A stretch of 64,000 nucleotides of DNA from Pseudisothecium myosuroides (taxonomy: Eukaryota > Streptophyta > Bryopsida > Hypnales > Lembophyllaceae), in contig OX637292.1 of NCBI GenBank assembly GCA_951799445.1, forward strand, positions 1,739,296 to 1,803,295, given 5' to 3'. Shown one piece after another: positions 22,465 to 33,519 of the stretch. The stretch's first letter is position 1. Each line of letters begins with the position of its first letter. The position numbers were made by a program, and so were the translations under genes. The notes beneath the pieces are model-generated. The model saw nothing but the letters and a program-made list of their open reading frames with translations. It was not told the DNA's origin and did no database searches.

Positions 22465-23451
22465 CCAGATAAGGTAAATTTCTCTCATCCTCGAGTGCAG
22501 TTGAAGACGAGCGATGTTACTGTTGCTAGTGTACAGGAATCCACTCCTGGATTTCCTCATGCAAAGCATGTTTTGGAGACGGACTGTGACCCTTCTGAAT
22601 GGCACATAGCCCAAATCTCTGTGAAGTCCAAAAAAAAGTGCCATGCCATTCAATCTCAAATAGAGGTGAAGTGCAAAATGACCATAGCTAAAGGATCTAA
22701 AGCCACCGCTGTTCCAACATATAAGGGTCAGAAACGCGAATTCAAAGGTTCAAGAGTGGAGACAAACGAGTTCTGGTTTTGTCCGGATGATATTAAACGC
22801 TGCGTTATGGGTCCCAGGAGGTCTCACGTTCTCAGCCGACCAAGGATCCCTGATGTGTGGCCGGTGATGATTGGTACAGCCCTCTCTTCTGACGAGATTA
22901 TTCTCTTTGAAGAGGCAGGCTTCCACTTGCAAGAGCAACCGTCCTTGTCTCCACGTCGACTCTTCACGTCCTCAAAACTATTTGAAGTTGTAGAATGGAC
23001 TTATGCAAGACCTCCTCACGTTGACAAGCCTCCATGCATCCGCAATGGAAAATGCATTCGCAGAAATGAGAAGGCGCCAATTGATGATCACCGAAACCAA
23101 TGGGAGAGTGCCCATAATGTTACAGGGAATATATTGGGTGTGAATATTTTGCCGTACCCAGGAATCGGAGCTGTCATTACCCTACAGTCTGGCGTTGAAC
23201 CTCATCACATGGTGTACCGATTCACCATCTCTAATTTTCCAGCTTGCACTTGCTTGTATTTTACTGGTATGGTGTCTGCATCCATTGGGAAGCGAGGGAA
23301 ATATGTCAATTGCAAACATCTATATTACATTTTCCGTTATTTGTGCAAGGTCGACCAGAACAAGGACAAGTTCATTCACGCACCAAGCTTTAGCATGGAC
23401 GAAGTGATGAAACTACTAGAAATGGCGGGGATGATGAAAAATACTGCCTGA
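22465..23451 (+). pseudogene. Mutator-like transposase, C-terminal part with SWIM finger
   Basis: Continues the frame of 16625-18980 after the LTR1 insertion (KVNFSHPRVQLKTSDVTV) and ends with a TGA after MMKNTA. It carries a SWIM-type zinc finger: ACTCLYF, about 20 residues, then VNCKHLYYIFRYLC (CxC...CxH), typical of the C-terminal side of plant Mutator-like and FAR1-like proteins. Upstream are charged segments (RRSHVLSRPRIPDVWPVM). The SWIM motif is followed by about 45 residues to the stop. The gene as a whole is inactivated by the insertion and the upstream stops. Confidence 0.7.
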
Positions 23452-23911
23452 AGTGGTCATATGAACATCGAACAAGGCGTTAGTGGATTAGTTCAGTATT
23501 CTTCTTGTATATGTGATGAAGTAGAATCTTAGACTTCCAATATAGGGGACTATGAATTAGAAGTCTACTTTTTTGAAGTACTGCACGTGAATTCAAATTA
23601 TGAGGTTATCATTTTCGTACAAGCAAAGTCCATGTATTCCAAGCACTATCATGAATGCGATATTTTGACAATTGAGTGTATCTTAAACCCTCGGAGGGTT
23701 TGTAAATGGATGGTTGTAAAAACTAAACTTAACTACCCTAGTAGCCAGGTAGATTCACATTGGCCCTTACCAAAACGTGCCAAATCCTTTCCATCATTTG
23801 CCTTGAGCATTTTGTGTGGAATCCCAAATTTAAGCAATCTTTCCAAAATTTCTATCGGCCAATTCGTTTGAAAGAGAGGCGGACAGCTTCCCTCACATTT
23901 GTTTTGGGTTG
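23452..23911. other. 3' flank of the Mutator-like gene, no gene seen
   Basis: AT-rich sequence after the transposase stop. I found no convincing terminal inverted repeat for the Mutator-like element and no reading frame with recognisable features. Confidence 0.4.
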
Positions 23912-24129
23912 CAACACTGGCACCCTCGTAGGGCTCTCTCGGTACCGAGAGGTCCCAATAGGGGTGCCAGTGTTGCAATCTTTTTTTATTATATGCGGGT
24001 GCGGAAGAGTTGGATAGGGGTAGGAGGAGCTTGAACCCGACACTTTTTTCCTTTCCCAAGTCGTGGAATCCGTCTGGGGAGCGCTCTCTCTTGCTGCCGA
24101 GAGATCCCACTTGGGTTGCCGGTGTTGCA
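23912..24129. mobile_element. MITE-like foldback element
   Basis: TTGCAACACTGGCACCC at 23912 is matched inverted by GGGTGCCAGTGTTGCAA ending at 23980 around a palindromic core CTCTCGGTACCGAGAG. A third, diverged end (CCGAGAGATCCC...GGTTGCCGGTGTTGCA) lies at about 24101-24129. This looks like a short element whose end has been duplicated, or one small element nested in a sibling. No coding capacity. Confidence 0.55.
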
Positions 24130-24722
24130 TAAAAATAAAAATAAATCAAGGTGCTCTAGTTTGGCTACACCCTAACTAGGGATTAGCGAATTCCACATTT
24201 CTGCATGTTGTCATGTCATCGTCCTTCATGGATCTAATATTGGGCTATGTTGTGAATCTTGATCATGAAGGTGATATTCAACCTTTATCATTCACACCGA
24301 AAATGTATAGGTTTCAAAGTTCAGACCGCAGATATCGTACAGCATGTTATCCTCCTCGGTCATGGATCTACAGCCCTTAAACCGCGGGAATAGGTCGTCA
24401 CTAATAGCTCTACAATATGACCTCCACGGTCATAGGTCCACGGTACTAAGTGAACACTAATACCCCCACAGTGATTAGTCTAAGGTCAGAGGTTCACGGT
24501 TTTAGGTGACCCATAAATATGTTCACGAATTTACTATTAATTTCTTAAGCCCAAATTGATTCTAGGTTTTTGACCCAAACTCTCCAAAAAGTCCCACTTT
24601 TTTCTTAAAGATCTGTAGGCTCGCAAAAGCTACGCTCACCGCTCTCAAGCTCGCGCTTTTAGGCTCACAAACTAGCGTCGTTGGTTTTCAACTTGATTTT
24701 TTAAAATCTCAAATTTTTTTTA
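24130..24722. other. AT-rich intergenic stretch
   Basis: No gene, RNA gene or clear repeat seen. Weak internal repetition of 'ggtcataggtccacggt'-like words at about 24350-24510. Confidence 0.4.
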
Positions 24723-24724
24723 TA

Positions 24725-24805
24725 CTCCATCTTTTTCAAAATGAATTTGTGGTATTTCTACAATTTTCCACTAGAAAATACAAATTTATTTTGAGACAAA
24801 GGGAG
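24725..24805. mobile_element. Stowaway-like MITE
   Basis: 81 bp between TA dinucleotides (24723-24724, 24806-24807). The ends CTCCATCTTTTTCAAAAT and ATTTTGAGACAAAGGGAG are inverted, resembling the CTCCCTCCGTTTC termini of Tc1/mariner Stowaway elements. The interior is also partly self-complementary. Confidence 0.7.
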
Positions 24806-24807
24806 TA

Positions 24808-25950
24808 TAATTTAAACCAAATAAAAATTCAAACAACACTTTCAACACTTTGAATCTATATTTGGATTTTTTTAGCAATAGAATCTAAAATTAATCTAAT
24901 GTTGTAAGAAAATCATTTTATACACAAATACCATATTTATTTGTGATTTAATTTACATCCATTATTATAAAAGAATTATTAACTCCCTAGCTAATTGTTT
25001 GCAATGCAATTTTTTTTCAATTAAAAAAAATATGATATAGCTCATGCATGCATTAAAGTTTCTATAAGTCAATGTATATATTCATAATTCATGAGAATTC
25101 GTAATAAAAATTGTTTCAAAATAATTTTTTAAGTAATAATTATTCTACATGTGCTCAATATAAGCTAAAAATACTTGTAGTCCTAGCTCTAAAGCCATTA
25201 GAGAACTAATAGTGTGAATACTCTTGATATTTGTTTTTAGAATGCTTTAACTTTGTATAATTCAAGACATTCTTCAATACATCATCCAGAGGTCTTTGAC
25301 ACCCAACATACACTTACTACTAGGTGCTAGTGAGCTTAGTCTCAAACATCATATTTGATGATGATCCACTTGATGTCCAATGATCTCATAGTTTGTTTTT
25401 CCCTTCTATTTGTTTCCCCTCATAATGTGATGCAATCCCCTCTCCAAGTGCTTGCAAGTGTTGCTTGTTGTCTTGAATGGGATCTTATAAGTTATGTATG
25501 CATTTTGCAACAATTGTTGGCATTATAAAATCTAGAAGTAATCATCAAATGATTGAAATCACCTCCATTTGAAGCAAGCATTGTTTCAAAAGTTTGTAAA
25601 TGGCTCAGAACATTAATAATTGAATTTCTATGAAAATAGTCTCAAGGTGTGAGAGTATACACTGACAAACAAAACCGAGTACGGATTAGAAATTTTTTCA
25701 TTCACACAACCATACCATTAGCATCAATGGGCAAATTTTAGAAGTTGATATATGAAAGTTGTAGTAACATCATATTCGTTAAAATGGGAGTTTTCCAGGG
25801 AAATGGGAGTTATTTCAAACACTACAACTCATAAATTAAAGAGAATTTAATCTCTATACATACAAATTTGGAATGCAATGAGACAAAAAGAACGCATATA
25901 GAAAGAAAATTTTGAAATACCATGTGGAAAATAGAAATAACATTGAAGGC
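24808..25950. other. AT-rich intergenic stretch
   Basis: Low-complexity AT-rich DNA with no supportable gene or structured repeat. Confidence 0.4.
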
Positions 25951-26194
25951 CATATTCATTATATTGAGACTTTTCACAGTCTCATTTTTACCTTTGACTC
26001 AAAGATAAACCGCTTTATCTCTTTATTAGTATTTTTTTATAAATAGTTAATAATATCAACTTTTAGAATCTTATTTTAGAATCACTATTTTAGAATTATT
26101 TATTTTTGGTTTCAATTAATATTTTTCAAAATGAATTTACAATAACTAGCATTCTGTCTCAAAATCTGCAAAAAGTCTCAATATAATGAATATG
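25951..26194. mobile_element. MITE with 24-bp perfect terminal inverted repeats
   Basis: Positions 25951-25974 (CATATTCATTATATTG...) are exactly inverted at 26171-26194. The 244-bp interior is AT-rich and non-coding. The class is uncertain; no clean target duplication was seen. Confidence 0.7.
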
Positions 26195-26330
26195 GTCATT
26201 TGCAATTTATTGAAAGTAATGTTTGAATGCATATATACATAATCACTCAATGTACAATCACTACGAAATCAGGTTTTGTATAATAGTTAAACGAGACTTG
26301 TGAAGAAAGCGACATGCTATTCTAAAGTTT

Positions 26331-26650
26331 CTGAAAAGGATACCTCAGTATTCGAAGGATGAAATTTATTGCAAGCTATAGGTACCAAACAATTCCACAG
26401 CGGATATGAATTCAAGACCGGAACTTAGACAAGTATAGAAACAAGTTATGTCACGCTCCTTGACAAGTACTCTTACACATTGCAGTGTGTAAACTGCAGT
26501 CTATAAGAGTATTTGCGAAGGAGATTGACATAACTTGTTTCTATAGTTTTCTAAGTTCTGTTCTTGAATTCATATCCGCTGTGGAATTGTTTGCTACCTA
26601 CACTTTTCAATTTATTTTATCCTTTAAACACTGAGGTACCCTCTTCAGAA
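26331..26650. mobile_element. Long imperfect foldback (MITE or hairpin-RNA-like)
   Basis: Arms of about 150 bp (26331-26480 and 26510-26650) pair almost throughout. Examples are CCACAGCGGATATGAATTC against GAATTCATATCCGCTGTGG, and AGAAACAAGTTATGTCA against TGACATAACTTGTTTCT. The loop is a short CACTGCAATGTG-like palindrome. Weak pairing continues outward to about 26300 and 26690. It lies just downstream of the FCP1-like gene. Confidence 0.7.
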
Positions 26651-26856
26651 AATGTCAACTATTTTGTGGCACCCTCTTTCACATTTTGGAACAATTCATG
26701 ATTCCTAGCACCGAACTTCAGCTATTTTTTACAAAATGGCACAACAATCGGAACCCAAATTTGTAAACCACTCAATAACAATTAAGTGATACACAACATT
26801 TTTATGTTACTACACAAGAGGGAGTGATATGTCCTCCATTGTCTTTCATCTACATA

Positions 26857-27817
26857 CTACGATTGTGATGTACTCTTCAACTTCTCCATTGCCGCAATGA
26901 TCTCTGGCCCTCGACTGTACCCATTTTTTTTCTGCGAAGACGTTGTCTTCGCAATCTCTCGTCTTTGCGCTCGCAAGGACCTCTCTTCCCAAGCGTCCCA
27001 TGGTTTGGGATTAAGAGAACTCGGTTTAATAGCAATATTATGTGACTTGGATTGTCGTGTGGCAACTCCCAACGAATTACATCGAGGCAAACGAGCTCTG
27101 GAAACTCTTGCTGTTGTAGGCAGCTCTCTTGAATCGGAAATTGGAAGTAGCAAACCATGCACACCAATGCCGGTGTTGGCAACAGCCTTAGCCACGATGT
27201 CACCGCCCTGCCAAGCCAACTGAAATCAGTAATTTGCAATCCAATGGAGTCGATAAACACAAGTTCAAAAGCTAAATCAGAAAATGAAGACCTTTGTACC
27301 TCAAGGGTGGGGAGCACACCTATTTGTTCACCGTACAGCTTTCTTTGCGTCTCGGGATTCAACCCAAAGCCATCTTGGGGTGAGGTTGACCTTCGACAAG
27401 ATTTCAAGGGAGAAGGAGAGCTGACAGTGTTGGTGCGCTTCTTCGGATTTGGTGGACTATCCACTACCCCATCATCAATAGGCATCCCGGAGAAGTCCAT
27501 TGTAGATTGTGCCGTTTTAGCAGAAAATATAATGTGCTCCACAGCACCCTCTGATATTGCAAACTGCCCATAGTCTGAAAATGAATCATGAGAGGCAGTA
27601 GACTTGCCGCCACACTCAACATTTGGGAACGAATTACGAGGCAAAGCCTGTGCCAAACAGAAGAAGGAAATTCAGGTACGTATGCAATACAATGTGTTGT
27701 GCAATTGCTAACTTCTTCAATATCCACAACAAATAAGTACATATTATGAAGGGCAACGGATTGACAAGCACATGTGGTAGCACACATGAAGAGAAGGCCA
27801 CGTCCTACAGCACCTAA
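26857..27817 (-). CDS. 3' exons downstream of the FCP1-like domain
   Basis: On the minus strand an exon opens after TTTGGCACAG (about 27647) with ALPRNSFPNVECGGKSTASH, continues DSPPNPKKRTNTVSSPSPLK, and can end at LPTLE|GTACAA near 27295. After TTGGCTTGGCAG (about 27205) a last exon reads GGDIVAKAVANTGIGVHG and then Arg/Lys-rich sequence to a stop at 26857. The basic, Ser/Pro-rich composition suggests a nuclear protein tail. These exons fit as continuation of the FCP1-like gene at 27814-29184. No domain recognised. Confidence 0.45.
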
Positions 27818-29184
27818 AATTCCCCATCTATATCAGGCCGCGGACAATTGACGAACATCACGTCTTCTATATCAAGTTCCTTGCGCTTCAATCTGCCTGG
27901 CCTTTTAGGAGACAAGTACGGCCTACCACTCTTCTCTCTAAACTCGTCAATGATAAAATTGGAGACCTCCAGTGCCCTCGCCAGCTCCTTGTACTTGCTT
28001 TGGTCGGGCTGCAGGGCAAGGTGGAGGCCCCCCATATTATTGTCTCTCCGAAAGGGATACAGTTCCCAAGGCCTCTCCATGTGCAGTCTTCGAATCCAAG
28101 GGAGAAGATGATCTATGAGGATCGAATCACTCGCTCCATAACCCTCACGCGACCACGTGTCGAAGAGCACCAAATTCACGGGGTCATTCATGAAGTGCTT
28201 CTCTGGTTTGTCGTCCACAATAATTGTATTGTGTTTAGAGAAGCAAGAACCGCTCAAATTAAACAACTTCTCCAAGGGTTTCACGAACAAGTCCTTCTCT
28301 GTCCCCCTCAATCTGAAGTTAACTAGACTTTTTCCATCTCTTGATCTGCACTTCATAATGTTGCACTGTTCTTGTCCGAGGATATACAGTGGTGGATCTA
28401 ATTTATAGAACAAGTTCACGCAAACCAATTCGGCATACGACCTGTTCATGGAGCTCCAAACCGACACGTTGGCTATGGAGTTCAACCCCTGCAGGAACTT
28501 CCTGAGGTGCAGTCGACAAGTGACCCTATTGATCTCCGTTGTCAGGTGCCCTAGCTTAGGATCTACCTCACAAGGAGAGCAAATTCTCTTTCCATCTAAG
28601 TCATAAATCAAATCCTCGCACACGCAAAGTAAGCCATTCAGATCCAGGACGACATTGAGCCATTTCTTCTCTGTTACCCTAGACAAGAATGGGGGAAGAA
28701 CCTACACGTCCTCCTCACCTACAGGTATCCTTCTCTCACTGCTAACCTGTTCAGAATGAACAGCGACAATTTTCAACTTGTCAAACCCATGCGCACCCCG
28801 CTATTGCAAAACCACATAAGCATAACGACGAGGGTGAACTAACAACCACCAAGAAGAACACTAAAAATTACGTGTGAGGCAAAGTACTCATTGGATCTGC
28901 ATCCTCGTGGACTGGTGATGGGATGACTGCATCCGCCAAGGTCGCCGACGGAGGAATTTCAAGCTGGAAGATTGCGTCGTCAGGACTGCAGGCTCTGGCC
29001 ACCTCCTCAACTAAAGAAGGAACATCGTTGGGTATTCCTGGCGAATCAGGCCGTGTCGCTTGAGCAGCACCTAGGTCTACCACTGAAACTTCATGTGCGG
29101 ACAACGACAGAGTGCACACATTTTGGGGACTAGACGGACGATCACAACCAATAGCCAGATTTGCGGAAGGAAGAGGGTCTACGG
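27814..29184 (-). pseudogene. FCP1/NIF-like (HAD phosphatase family) gene with DLNG motif
   Basis: Main exon 27814-28741 and an upstream exon 28872-29184 (acceptor TTTTTACAG). The main exon has the HAD/FCP1 signature: NVVLDLNGLLC (motif I, with the second catalytic Asp as Asn), NVSVWSSMNRSYAELV (motif II), FVKPLEKLF, and TIIVDDKPEKHFMN (motif IV). Plant proteins with DLNG in place of DxDG are known and may lack classical phosphatase activity. A TAG at 28702-28704 (GEEDV*VLPPF) and another at the exon end (DGEF*, next to GTGCTG) interrupt the frame. Both would be Gln if TAG were CAG. The upstream exon can be spliced in phase to the ParB-like gene exon ending at 29409, so the two may be one gene. 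Confidence 0.6.
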
Positions 29185-29357
29185 CTGTAAAAATCGTACA
29201 CAGAAAGAGCTTTGTGAGAAAAAATATATTTTTTATTACAAAGTCTCGGAATGAGAAATAAATTTACAACATATACAACTTCATAGTCTCCGCCCACCTA
29301 TCTACCTGTAACTACGTAGCGCATCCTCAAGGAAATGACGATAGACGATTCAGAACG

Positions 29358-29378
29358 TTCAACTCGGGCCGAGTTGAA
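29358..29378. repeat. 21-bp palindrome, downstream-most copy
   Basis: TTCAACTCG-GGC-CGAGTTGAA. It lies between the ParB-like exon (ending 29409 or at the stop near 29385) and the exon at 29184. This is one of about 17 copies confined to non-coding parts of this locus. Confidence 0.75.
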
Positions 29379-29408
29379 TGAGAGATCAGGGAAGGTCCTG
29401 GGAACCAC

Positions 29409-30024
29409 CTGGCTGGGTGTCTGTGAATGGATCCGAAGCCTGATCAAGCTGAACCTCATCCAACACCTTCTCCTCCTCAGACACCTGATCCTCTGCCACC
29501 TCCGCCTGGTCATAATCGACATCCTGCTCGACATCAGCCACGTCTGGAAGCTCCTCAACTTGGGGAGCAACCTCAGGAATTCCCTCCCCAGCATTGTCAT
29601 CCTCCGGCACTGGAGTAGGTGGTGCCGCTGGAGAACTCGAGACGTCCTGGATCCTAGGGGCCGGTCTCAAGCTCCCTGCCTTTTGAGCCTCGATCTGAAG
29701 TACAGGAGACGGTGGAGCCTTCTGATGTAGCTGCTCCGCGTACTCAGAAATGACGCTCCACACCAGGCTCTTCATATAGGACATCATCTCCGCCTTGTCA
29801 GACTGTCGAGTTTGGTCCATCATAGCCTGCCACTTCATGAAGTCCGGCTCAAAAAACTGCGCTGTCGAGTCCTCTCTCCTCCTCTTTGCTAGAACGCGCC
29901 TAAAAGAAGTCGGAGTCACATTTACCTGCTCCCCCGCAGATGCTGAGGATCCGCCCATGACGCTGGACTCCTGTCGACATCCTGCATCCGGGAAGTCCCC
30001 CGGGTGAGCATCCCGTATGGCATC
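29409..30024 (-). pseudogene. ParB-like gene (gene Y), exon 3, distal half
   Basis: Continuation of the exon broken by LTR3 copy B; the frame resumes after the GCATC duplication. It reads SVMGGSSASAGEQVNVTP, then VLAKRRREDSTAQFFEPDFM and a long acidic region (EDDNAGEGIPEVAPQVEELP). It ends either at PGGSQDLP-stop or by splicing at CAG|GTGGTT (29409) into the exon at 29184. The acid-rich composition suggests a disordered linker. No catalytic motif. Confidence 0.55.
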
Positions 30025-31059
30025 TATCGAGCGCGTAATCTAGGCGTAAGTATCTTTAACAACAAAAACGTGCTAAGATGACACAAGTTATCGTCCCAGG
30101 AGATTCCAGACGTTGCTTCAAAATTAGTTTCTCGAGACCTCTAAGTTTCCGGATTTTGACCACCTCGAGAGGGGCCCTTTCAACTTACAAACTCTTTTCC
30201 GGAACTACTTCCTTTCCAGATTCTCTTCCGGATCCGGCTCTATCCAATCTTCCGGTTCCGTCTTTCTAACAAGTTGGTTTTCGATACCTCTGTTTTACCC
30301 TCAGAGGGTTCCTCACTTGCTCTTTCCGAGGGGTAGGGAACTGCACCACTCCGTATCTGACATAAACATAAAACAAAACACAACCCAAGAATAGATCTAG
30401 TTGAGTAAACAGGGTGGCATCCTCACAACATCCCGGATGGCCTATCCGGAAAGCTGGTCACACAGGGTAGCGTTAAGTCCTCCTTACTACAACGACGGAT
30501 ACCGAACTTCCGGAACTAAGGGAATGACTTCCTAGCTCTCGACCGCTCATGAGGTTGACTAGCCTTCCGGATGGGTGGAAATATTCCTCTGGCGGTTGCC
30601 TATCTTCGCAAGGAACCGCCCCTGCGAATTCCGGACTAGCTTCCGGACCACACTAGTAGAAAGCAGGGTCAAATGTAACCAGTAAAAAAATGACTGGTCA
30701 CTACTTTCACACTGGAAAATGACTAGCAGTCACAGAAAAGGCGCCAAAGCTGACCTGTCACAATCAGCAGTCATTTTGTAGTGACTTCCCAAAGCAGTGG
30801 ATGGCAACCAGATGAAACCAACGAACAGATCTAGTGTCATCTATGGTTCAGTCTGAATTTTGTGGCCTTGTCGCCGATGTGGTTTTTGTTGAGTCATATT
30901 TGAGTTAAGTTGTTCTAAAATGAGTGCATCATATGACTACGATAGAACGGAGGAATGACTGACAATGGGACACCGTGGAAATTGAACTTATTAAATTTAT
31001 TGTCTTTTTCTCTATAAAGGACTAGTTGCATTGTAGTCATTTTCAAGTGACAAACTAAT

Positions 31060-31300
31060 TTTCATATAGACGGCTTAGATGGATGGATCAAATAGAGGGC
31101 TTAGATGGAATGATGGATGGATCAGATGGACGGCTGAGATGGAATGATGGATGGGTTAGATGGACGGATCAGATGGTGGGATCAAATGGATGGTTGAGAT
31201 GGTGGGATTAGATGAACGGCTTAGATGAATGAATTAAAGGGACGGCTGAGATGGATGGATCAGATGGACGGAATAGATTGTATCTTGATAGCAAATGGAT
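31060..31300. repeat. GATGGA/GGCTTAGATGG short-period array
   Basis: Repeated words such as 'gatggatggatcagatggacggctgagatgg' in irregular tandem order inside the CACTA element. Confidence 0.7.
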
Positions 31301-31907
31301 GGCTTAGATTTTAGGTCAGCCGCCACATTTTAGGTCAGCCACCTTTCTATTTCAAGCAGGCTGACATATGGCACATTGCAGTTGCAGTTGCTGAAGATGA
31401 ACGGCAGAGATTTTGTCTCTTTCATTCAGAATTCAGGTTTAGGTTAGCCGCCGCCTCTTAAATACATCTTCTTTGTTTTGCTTCTTGCTAATGCACTTCT
31501 TCTCACTTTTTCCTCTTGTTTTTGTCTTCTTCTTCAAGCTTCTAGCTCATCAATCTCTTCTCATGTTTTCTTCTTGCTTTTGCCTCCTTGCTTCTTAGTT
31601 CTTATTCATCAAGCTCTTTCTACTTGTTTTGTTTCTTTCTTGCTTCTTGCTCATCAATCTCTTTTCATTTTCCCTCTTGCTTCTAAATGAAGGTTTAGGT
31701 CAGTCTCCACCTCTTGAATGTAGCAATTTACATTTGCTTGAGTGCTTTCTACTTTTTGTTATTTGTTTGTTGTTATTTGTTGTCTTAGTTGTTTGTTGTT
31801 TGATGTTTAGGGTTTGTTGTTTGCTCTTTTTTGTTGTTTGCAATTTATTGTTTGTTGTCTTTTTGCTTTTTATTATTTATTTTTTTTCATTTTTCCTTCA
31901 ATTTAAG

Positions 31908-32050
31908 TGAGTTCAGGCAATTCAGGCAATACAGGCAGTTCAAGTGAATTCAAGCAATTCAGGCAATTCAGGCAATACAAGCAGTTCAGGTGAATTCAGG
32001 CAATTCAGGCAATAGAGGCAGTTCAGGTGAATTCGGGCAATTCAGGTGAA
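31908..32050. repeat. AATTCAGGC array
   Basis: Irregular tandem repeats of AATTCAGGCAATACAGGCAG-type units, about 10-20 bp, following a T-rich stretch (31690-31900). Confidence 0.7.
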
Positions 32051-32234
32051 TTCTGCAATTTTGCATTAGATGATTTTTACAATTCTTGGTGATAGTTATT
32101 ATTTTGTGGTTTTGTAATGTATTTTTCATTAAATATGTTTAATTTATTTTCAATTGGTGATTGGCTGCAGTTGTTAATGGAACAAGAGGCAAAAGAGGTT
32201 TATGGCATGGAGAGAAGAAGTGGTGTGCATAGAC

Positions 32235-32400
32235 TTTGACATAGTGAAATTATAGTATAGTCATAATGTAGTAACAATGTAATCATAGTGCAACCATAGT
32301 GTAGTCATAGTGCAACTATAGTGTAGTCATAGTGCAACCATAGCATAGTCATAGTGCAACCATAGTGTAGTCATAGTACAATTGTAGTCATTTATGTTTG
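32235..32400. repeat. 22-bp minisatellite (CATAGTGCAACCATAGTGTAGT)
   Basis: About seven consecutive units of 'catagtgcaac-catagtgtagt', with period 11/22 bp, near the 3' end of the CACTA element. Confidence 0.75.
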
Positions 32401-33519
32401 TATTGTGACCAAACTACAACCACCTTTGTATTGCTAGTTATTTTTCTGTAATGAATATCATACATGACTCCAGTATTACTGTTTTTGTCAATTCTCTGAG
32501 TCATATGTTGGAGTCCATGTTGTACTCTTATCCAACTACACAATGACTGCATGACTAACTGCACTAGTCACCATTTTGAAGAATGACTCCCTAAGCGCAT
32601 CCATGACTTTGTTAATGACTGCAACCAACTCAAAAATCACAAGAAAATGACTGTCATTGCCTAAAGAATGACTACAAAATGACAAATAAGGAACCAAACA
32701 TTTTCCACGTCAGCTTAGAATTTGTTTGACGTGAAACAAGATCACTCCAAAATTAGCCAATAGAAAATTGACACCTCGCCATGCCAGATCCTCAGCCACG
32801 TGTCTTGGCGCCATTGGAGAGGCCCCATATAATCACACCCTATTGAACTTCATCCCCTTCATCTGAATGGAAAAAAATAAATGACTGACTTGACCGATAT
32901 GACTTGTCCCAAATGACTTAGATCCCAAATTTGCGATCTGGTCATTCTTTGGTCATATGTGTCCTATATGACTGGTTAGGTAGTCATAAACCTCAGTCAT
33001 TGATAGCCTCTTTTCTACTAGTGACCACTCCTTGGTCTCCACCGGATCGCCGTACCAGCGATTTAAAGGCGCCACTTTCTCACTGCGCAAGTCTAAAAAA
33101 CTCATCCGCAAAACACACTCAGCCTAATCCGGCAGTCTACGAATCCGGACTCCTTCCCCCTGCACACTCTCACTTACACATCCACACAAGTGACTATAGA
33201 CGCGATACGCAAGAGAATAATCCAACGAGTGCTTTCCTGAATGCTTCAGATTAAATGAACAAGGAAAAGGAATGACAGGCCAACAAACCGGCCTGCCTTT
33301 AAAAACCCACAAAAAGGCAGCCCAAACGGCCACCAGAAAAACCGGCCAACGGCCAAACAAAAAGCAAAAAGGCAACGGCCCTGAAGATCGTTCCGGGAAA
33401 ACTGGGAAACCGTTTAACTTCTAAAAGTCCGGAATTACTGGACCCACATCCGGAAAATCCGGTTCCGGAACTACCATCCTGGTAAGAATCCTAACTACAA
33501 TTACTGCTACCCTAGATAG

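Larger units (their letters stand above)
30651..33023. mobile_element. Non-autonomous CACTA element, 2.37 kb
   Basis: Termini CACTAGTAGAAA and TTTCTACTAGTG are perfect 12-bp inverted repeats of the plant CACTA type. ACCA occurs on both sides (30647-30650, 33024-33027) whereas intact LTR3 copies have it once. Subterminal ends are rich in ATGACT/AGTCAT words, as expected for transposase binding sites. There is no transposase; the interior consists of short-period arrays and CT-rich sequence. Confidence 0.85.
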
